A stretch of DNA of 64,000 nucleotides from Labilithrix luteola (GTDB lineage Bacteria > Myxococcota_A > Polyangia > Polyangiales > Polyangiaceae), in NCBI RefSeq assembly GCF_001263205.1, contig NZ_CP012333.1:2976001-3040000 (forward strand), read 5' to 3'. Of this stretch, positions 59,533 through 64,000 are shown piece by piece. Positions within the stretch are counted from its first letter, which is position 1; the number at the start of each line of letters is the position of its first letter. The translations under genes were made by a program, and so were the position numbers. The notes under the pieces are model-generated. The model saw only the letters and a list, made by a program, of their open reading frames with translations, was not told the DNA's origin and did no database searches.

Positions 59533-60261
59533 CTAATCATGTGTAGCGGCGCGCTTCCGCCGGATCGCGGCACGGGCGATGAGGAAGAAAATGGGCGGCA
59601 GATGGCGAAGCCGTAGCTTGCTCTGCTCGGTGCCGTACACGGGCCGGACGGGCACCTGGCGGATGCGCAGACGTCGGGCGGCGAGCTGACCGAGGATGTC
59701 GTTGGGGTAGCCGAAGCTCGGCCAGAGTCCGTCGAGGTCGAGTGCTCGTGCTGCCCGCCTCGAAATCGCCGTATAGCCGCACTGGCTGTCCGAGATGGGC
59801 TGGCCGGTGGCGAAAGACGTCAGGCGCGAGAAAACCTGTCCGCCAATCCACCGCGGAAGGCCCATCGACGCGCGAACCGCGGGGTCTCGAAAGCGGTCGC
59901 CTTTCACGTAATCCGCCTCGTCTCGAACGATGGGCAGGGCCACGTTGCGGAGGTCGTCGGGATGCATTTGCCCGTCGCCGGCCATCACGCAGAACACGTC
60001 CGTCGCTCGAGCTCCCGAGTCCAGCGCGGCGAGATAGCCGGTGGTGATGGCAGCTCCGACACCACGACGCTCGGGATGCCTCACGATCTGCACGCGTGCG
60101 TCACCGACCGCTCGCGCTACCTCGGTCGTCCGATCCGGGCTGCCATCGTCGACCACCACGATCCGGTCCACCCAGGCGGGCATCGTCTCGATGACGCGAG
60201 CAATCAGCAACTCCTCACAAAACGCAGGAACGACGACGACGACAGACGAGCCTTCGAGCAA
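59533..60261 (-). CDS. Family 2 glycosyltransferase (polyprenyl-phosphate-sugar synthase-like)
   Basis: 242 residues from a TTG start. VVVPAFCEELLI, VVDDGSPDRT, CVMAGDGQMHP (metal-binding Asp) and DSQCGYTAISRRAAR form the GT-A fold of the DPM1-like group. No transmembrane part. It begins 3 bases after the stop of the small upstream reading frame, so those two are translated together. Substrate not determinable; another envelope-sugar enzyme of this window. Confidence 0.88.
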   Translation of the reverse strand: MLEGSSVVVVVPAFCEELLIARVIETMPAWVDRIVVVDDGSPDRTTEVARAVGDARVQIVRHPERRGVGAAITTGYLAALDSGARATDVFCVMAGDGQMHPDDLRNVALPIVRDEADYVKGDRFRDPAVRASMGLPRWIGGQVFSRLTSFATGQPISDSQCGYTAISRRAARALDLDGLWPSFGYPNDILGQLAARRLRIRQVPVRPVYGTEQSKLRLRHLPPIFFLIARAAIRRKRAATHD

Positions 60262-60264
60262 TGT

Positions 60265-60435
60265 TCAGCTCCCGAGCGCGGGCTTGATGGAGGCTTCCGT
60301 AGGGGCGTTCGGACGGGTGTCCAGCGCGGCGGCAGAAGTCCGTTTCGAGACCCGTTTCGGGAGCCGGAAGCTCACGCGGAAGCCTGGAAAATCCGACTCG
60401 ACGCCGAAGACGCGACCATGACACAGAACCGTCAC
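60265..60435 (-). CDS. Small coding-like ORF between GT2 and phoB
   Basis: 56 residues from GTG 60435, or 64 from an ATG at 60459 that overlaps the phoB start in CATG. The peptide FGVESDFPGFRVSFRLPKRV resembles the final strand of a histidine-kinase ATPase domain ('...f...LP'), followed by a polar tail. Stop is 3 bases before the TTG of the GT2 gene, which supports it being a real, translated frame. No complete family. It also covers the phoB promoter region on the other strand. Confidence 0.45.
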   Translation of the reverse strand: MTVLCHGRVFGVESDFPGFRVSFRLPKRVSKRTSAAALDTRPNAPTEASIKPALGS

Positions 60436-60448
60436 ACCGCTAGAGTAT
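60418..60448 (+). promoter_or_regulatory. Candidate Pho box and -10 of phoB
   Basis: CCGTCAC (60429-60435) matches six of seven bases of the Pho-box half CTGTCAC. A weaker copy ATGACAC lies 11 bases upstream (60418-60424), the correct spacing. AGAGTAT or TAGAGT near 60441 could be the -10. It fits autoregulation of phoB by phosphate shortage. Two half-sites only; weak. Confidence 0.35.
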
Positions 60449-60457
60449 CCGCGAAGC

Positions 60458-61165
60458 ATGGCGCGAATCCTGGTGATCGAGGACGAAGCCGACATCCAGC
60501 AGATCCTCGACTACAACCTGCGCGAGAAGGGCCACAAGGTCTTTATCGCTAGCAGGGGTGACGAGGGTCTGAGGCTTGCTCGCGAAAAGCGTCCCGACCT
60601 CGTTCTTCTAGACCTCATGCTGCCGGACATCCCCGGCACGGAAATCTGCAAAACCCTCAAAACCGACCCTGCCACGCGTAACGCGCAAGTCGTCATGTTG
60701 ACCGCCAAGGGCGAAGAAATCGACCGTGTCGTCGGTTTCGAGCTGGGTGCGGACGACTATGTCGTCAAGCCGTTCAGCGTGCGCGAGCTTCTGCTTCGCG
60801 TGCAGGCGATTCTTCGCCGGTCTCAGGGCGAACAAGAGGCAGCCGTCACCTTCCAGTTCGGAAGGCTCCGCGTCGATCGCGAAGCCCACCGCGTCTGGGC
60901 GGACGACGCCGAGCTCGAGCTCACCGCGCTCGAGTTCAAGCTCCTCGTGACGCTCTACGACCGCCGCAACCGCGTTCAGACCCGCGCGGCGCTCCTCAGC
61001 GACGTCTGGGGCATCGACGCGGACATCACGACGCGAACCGTCGACACCCACGTGAAGCGTCTTCGTGAGAAGCTCGGCGATGCCGGCATCTACATCGAGA
61101 CCGTTCGCGGCGTCGGGTACCGCTTCGCGGACAACCCCGAAGAGGCCCTGGGGACAGCCGGGTGA
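60458..61165 (+). CDS. phoB: Phosphate-regulon response regulator
   Basis: 235 residues: an N-terminal receiver domain with acidic pocket (EDE near residue 9), phosphorylated Asp52 in LLDLMLPD and Lys104 in VVKPF, then a winged-helix OmpR/PhoB DNA-binding domain (ALEFKLLVTLYDRR, DTHVKRLREKLGDAG, ETVRGVGYRF). It is activated by PhoR when phosphate is low. The stop overlaps the GTG of phoR. The order phoB-phoR-pstS-pstC is that found in myxobacteria and other proteobacteria. Confidence 0.95.
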   Translation: MARILVIEDEADIQQILDYNLREKGHKVFIASRGDEGLRLAREKRPDLVLLDLMLPDIPGTEICKTLKTDPATRNAQVVMLTAKGEEIDRVVGFELGADDYVVKPFSVRELLLRVQAILRRSQGEQEAAVTFQFGRLRVDREAHRVWADDAELELTALEFKLLVTLYDRRNRVQTRAALLSDVWGIDADITTRTVDTHVKRLREKLGDAGIYIETVRGVGYRFADNPEEALGTAG

Positions 61166-62658
61166 GAAGCCGGATTCGAATCCGACTTCTGATCGCTAGC
61201 TGGGCACTCGTTTCGTTCAGCATCTTCGTCACGCTCGTCCTCTTCGCGCGCAACGACCGACCGTTTACTTCGTTCGCCGTTGCGCTGGCCCTCGGGGGGG
61301 TCGTTTCGTTCGTCGTGACGGAGCTGGCGATGCGCTGGCTCGACGACTCGGTCAGACCACTCACGGACGCCGCTCGGCGCATGCACGAGGGTGATCTGAA
61401 CGTACGCGCGCGCGTCGCGAGCTCGGACGACGTCGGAAAACTCGGTGCAGCGCTCGACCAGCTGGCGGGCAGCTTCTCGCGCACCGTCGGCGAGCTCAGA
61501 GCCGAACGCGACCTCGTCAGCCGCATCCTGAACGGCATGGCGGAAGGCGTTCTGCTCCTCGACAAGGAGGGCAAGGTCGCCCTGATGAACGCTTCGCTGC
61601 GGGAGATGCTGCTCCTCCGCGCCGACGTCATCGGGCAGCCGCTCCTCGAGGTCGTGCGTCACGCCGAGCTCAAAGAGCTGCTCGATCGGACACGCAAGAC
61701 CGGCACGACGTGCGCGGGCGAGATCGAGCTCGGAGGTCTCAAGCCGCGCCGCCTCCTCGTTCGCGGAGCCTCCTTCACCTCGCCCGACGGCGAAAGCGAC
61801 AAGCCGCGCACGACGAACGGCGTGCGCAACAAGACCGACAAAGAAGGCCTCTCCGGCGGACTCCTTGCCGTCTTCGTCGACGTCACCGACGTCCGCCGCC
61901 TCGAGTCGCTCCGCCGCGACTTCGTCGCGAACGTCTCCCACGAGCTCCGCACGCCGGTCACCGCGGTTCTCTCCGCGGCCGAGACCATGGAGCTCGCGCT
62001 CGGCAGAGATCCCGAGGGCGCCAAGCGCTTCCTCGCCATCATCGAGCGCAACGCGGCGCGCCTGCAGCGCCTCATCGAAGATCTCCTCGATCTCTCGCGC
62101 ATCGAGTCGCGAGAGCTGCGTCTGCGAAGCGAGCGCTTCGCCTTCGAGCCCTTCGCGAACCACCTCGTCGGCATGTTCCGCGAACGCGCCGACAAGAAGC
62201 GCGTCGCCATCAAGCTCGACGTCGCCAAGCAAGTGGAGGCCGAGGTCGATCGCCGTGCGCTCGAACAGGTCGTCACGAACCTCGTCGACAACGCCGTGAA
62301 GTACTGCCCCGAAGGGTCGACCGTCACCATTCACGCCGAGGCCACCACCGGCCGTGAGCGCGGCATTCGCATCCGCGTGGCCGACGATGGTCACGGCATC
62401 GAGGAAAAGCACCTCGGGCGCCTCTTCGAACGTTTCTACCGCGTCGACGCAGGTCGCTCGCGCGAGATGGGCGGCACCGGCCTCGGTCTCTCGATCGTGA
62501 AGCACATCGTCGAAGCGATGGGCGGCAACATCGACGTCACGAGCACCGTCGGCAAGGGCACCACCTTCGAGATCAAATTGCCCGACGCGAGCACGCGCAT
62601 CCACGAGCGCGGCTCGACCCGAGATCTCTCCAAGCTCGCCCGTGAGGAAGTCGCGTGA
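61162..62658 (+). CDS. phoR: Phosphate-regulon sensor histidine kinase
   Basis: 498 residues from GTG 61162 (overlapping the phoB stop). Two TM helices (LLIASWALVSFSIFVTLVLF and FAVALALGGVVSFVVTELAM) with a very short loop, HAMP-like linker, a PAS domain (RILNGMAEGVLLLDKEG), then the kinase core: VANVSHELRTPVTAVL (His260), NLVDNAVKYC, DDGHGIEEKH, GGTGLGLSIVKH. This short-loop layout without periplasmic domain is typical of PhoR, which reads phosphate flow through the Pst transporter. Downstream pstS starts in the stop (GTGA). Confidence 0.94.
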   Translation: MRSRIRIRLLIASWALVSFSIFVTLVLFARNDRPFTSFAVALALGGVVSFVVTELAMRWLDDSVRPLTDAARRMHEGDLNVRARVASSDDVGKLGAALDQLAGSFSRTVGELRAERDLVSRILNGMAEGVLLLDKEGKVALMNASLREMLLLRADVIGQPLLEVVRHAELKELLDRTRKTGTTCAGEIELGGLKPRRLLVRGASFTSPDGESDKPRTTNGVRNKTDKEGLSGGLLAVFVDVTDVRRLESLRRDFVANVSHELRTPVTAVLSAAETMELALGRDPEGAKRFLAIIERNAARLQRLIEDLLDLSRIESRELRLRSERFAFEPFANHLVGMFRERADKKRVAIKLDVAKQVEAEVDRRALEQVVTNLVDNAVKYCPEGSTVTIHAEATTGRERGIRIRVADDGHGIEEKHLGRLFERFYRVDAGRSREMGGTGLGLSIVKHIVEAMGGNIDVTSTVGKGTTFEIKLPDASTRIHERGSTRDLSKLAREEVA

Positions 62659-63719
62659 CGCGTGCATTCTGCACACATCGCTCGATTCTCACGGCGGGGG
62701 CGTTGCTCGTCCTTCCGCTCGTGGTGGCGTGCAGCCGCTCGGGCTCCGTCCCCTCCGAGACGTCTCCGCAAGTCCTCGTCGGGGCAGGCGCCACGCTTCC
62801 CTCGCCGCTCTATTCGAAGTGGGCTTCGAGCTACGCCACGGTCGAGCCCACCGTTCGCGTGAACTATCAGTCTGTCGGTTCGGGCGCGGGCATTCGCCAG
62901 ACCACCGACGGCGTCGTCGACTTCGGCGCGACGGAAGAGCCCGTGCCCGGCACGCTCGTGCACGTGCCGATGACCGTGGGGGCCGTCGCATTCGCCTACA
63001 ACGCGACGATCGACGGGGAGCTCGCACTCACGCCGAACCTGGCCGCGAACATTCTGCTCGGTCGCATCAAGCGCTGGGACGACGAGGCCATTCGCGCGGA
63101 AAATCCCGGACGATCGCTGCCGAGCGAGCCCATCACGATCGTCCACCGGGCGGACGGCAGCGGTACGAGTGCGGCTCTCACCACGTGGCTCTCCGCGCGA
63201 AGCGACGCGTGGCGCACCGAAGTCGGCGCCGGTACGGCCCCTCGGTTCCCCGTCGGCGTCGGTGCAAAAGGCAACGAGGGCGTCGCGGCGCTCGTGAAGT
63301 CGACGCCGAACTCGCTCGGCTACGTCGAGCTGGCGTACGCGAAGCATGCGGGGCTCCGCACGGCGCTCGTCGCGAACCGCGCCGGCAAGCGAGTCGCGCC
63401 CTCGGTCGAGGGCATCGCGCGCGCCCTCGCGAGCAGTCCCGCTCTCGGAGACGATCTGCACGCGAAATACTTCGAAGCCACCGACGAAAGCGCGTATCCC
63501 ATCGTGGCCGTGTCCTTCGTCGTCTTGCGCGAGAATACCCACGATCAGGCGCGTAGTGCCGCGCTTGCCAAGTTCTTGTGGTGGGCCATCCACGATGGTC
63601 AGCAGTTCGCGCAGCCGCTCGACTACGCAGCGCTGCCGTCCTCGCTCGTCACGCGCGGTGAAGTGGCTCTGCACGCACTCAAGGTCGACGGTAAACCCGT
63701 TCTGCCGGCCGGAGGATGA
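62655..63719 (+). CDS. pstS: Phosphate-binding lipoprotein of the Pst ABC transporter
   Basis: 354 residues from GTG 62655 that overlaps the phoR stop. Lipobox VVAC (Cys26). VGAGATLPSPLYSKWAS and VNYQSVGSGAGIRQ are the family start, DFGATEEPV the second binding loop, and HRADGSGTSAALTTWLS the third. It catches inorganic phosphate outside the inner membrane and hands it to PstCA. A GGAGG site at its end serves pstC. Confidence 0.95.
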   Translation: MTRAFCTHRSILTAGALLVLPLVVACSRSGSVPSETSPQVLVGAGATLPSPLYSKWASSYATVEPTVRVNYQSVGSGAGIRQTTDGVVDFGATEEPVPGTLVHVPMTVGAVAFAYNATIDGELALTPNLAANILLGRIKRWDDEAIRAENPGRSLPSEPITIVHRADGSGTSAALTTWLSARSDAWRTEVGAGTAPRFPVGVGAKGNEGVAALVKSTPNSLGYVELAYAKHAGLRTALVANRAGKRVAPSVEGIARALASSPALGDDLHAKYFEATDESAYPIVAVSFVVLRENTHDQARSAALAKFLWWAIHDGQQFAQPLDYAALPSSLVTRGEVALHALKVDGKPVLPAGG

Positions 63720-63723
63720 GCTC

Positions 63724-64000
63724 GTGGCTCAACCTGCCGAGCCAACGTCGCCGTCTTCGCACGTCGAGTCGAGAAGGGCTGGCGAGAGCCCCGAAGCGCT
63801 GCGCGCGCGCATCGACCGACTGATCGGCGGCCTGGGAGGCGCGGCGGCGAGTGCGATCGGCATCGTCCTCCTCATCGTCGCCGTCTCCGCTTTCCAACTC
63901 GCGCTGCCTTCGATCCGAACTTTCGGCGCCGACTTTCTCGTCTCGCAGGATTGGGACCCGATCCACGCGCGCTTTGGCGCTCTACCGTTTCTCTACGGAA
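63724..64000 (+). CDS. pstC: Phosphate ABC transporter permease, partial (runs off window end)
   Basis: The first 92 residues from GTG 63724, seven bases after a GGAGG. A polar head (to about residue 45), one hydrophobic helix (SAIGIVLLIVAVSAFQLAL), then FLVSQDWDPIHARFGALPF, which is the PstC first-loop pattern ('W.P....FG.lPf.yGT'). The rest is outside the window. Another GTG upstream cannot be excluded. Confidence 0.85.
   Translation, partial: MAQPAEPTSPSSHVESRRAGESPEALRARIDRLIGGLGGAAASAIGIVLLIVAVSAFQLALPSIRTFGADFLVSQDWDPIHARFGALPFLYG

Overview
This is high-GC DNA (mostly G or C at third codon positions) with frequent GTG/TTG starts and many genes for lipoproteins and secreted proteins. 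Aspartate/serine/glycine-rich 'GADS' lipoprotein tails, a MopE-like calcium-binding stretch fused to a sulfatase-like domain, delta-60 propellers and many kinase-like or histidine-kinase genes point to a myxobacterium-like organism (Myxococcota, probably Polyangiales). That assignment is an inference from gene content, not a database result. It looks like chromosomal housekeeping plus envelope/glycan DNA. I saw no rRNA, insertion sequence, phage or CRISPR array.

Layout. 1-6.7 kb: tail of a nucleotide-sugar dehydrogenase, a flippase-like/LPG-synthase-type membrane protein, and a sugar aminotransferase plus Gfo/Idh oxidoreductase pair, then hypothetical lipoproteins. 6.7-16 kb: a Uma2-type nuclease and a minus-strand run (RNase HI, WbpD-like acetyltransferase, short-chain reductase, TMTC-like membrane glycosyltransferase), followed by a plus-strand run of three membrane/glycosyltransferase genes. 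16-31 kb: an FGE-like secreted protein, a pseudokinase, AlaX-type editing protein divergent from tex, a trypsin-like lipoprotein, a DUF4142 lipoprotein, an ABC exporter, an alpha/beta hydrolase and a PAS histidine kinase. 31-35.5 kb: a DUF2089 regulator with a YvlB-like partner, then GT2, galE, a methyltransferase and tRNA-Lys(CTT) with a clear promoter and terminator. 35.6-36.1 kb: a 33-bp tandem-repeat patch. 36.3-42.6 kb: two coupled large membrane proteins, an M61-like metallopeptidase and a DUF6918-like protein.

42.7-51.5 kb is a lipid/acyl-CoA region: thiolase fadI, multifunctional fadJ, two small ACP-like proteins that both lack the phosphopantetheine serine, a two-subunit class I CoA-transferase-like pair and a zinc MDR oxidoreductase. 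51.5-60.3 kb holds a delta-60 propeller lipoprotein, an HD hydrolase, remnants of a TetR regulator and an M28 peptidase, purB, a sulfatase-like membrane protein and a GT2. The window ends in the phosphate module phoB-phoR-pstS-pstC (cut at the edge), all with overlapping or nearly overlapping starts and stops.

The least expected items are the paired serine-less ACP-like proteins, the DUF2089/YvlB pair sharing one C-terminal motif, the repeat patch beside tRNA-Lys, a perfect 21-bp inverted repeat downstream of alaX, small coding-like stretches outside conventional genes (after the PAS kinase stop and between GT2 and phoB), and a number of domain proteins that have lost their usual catalytic residues.
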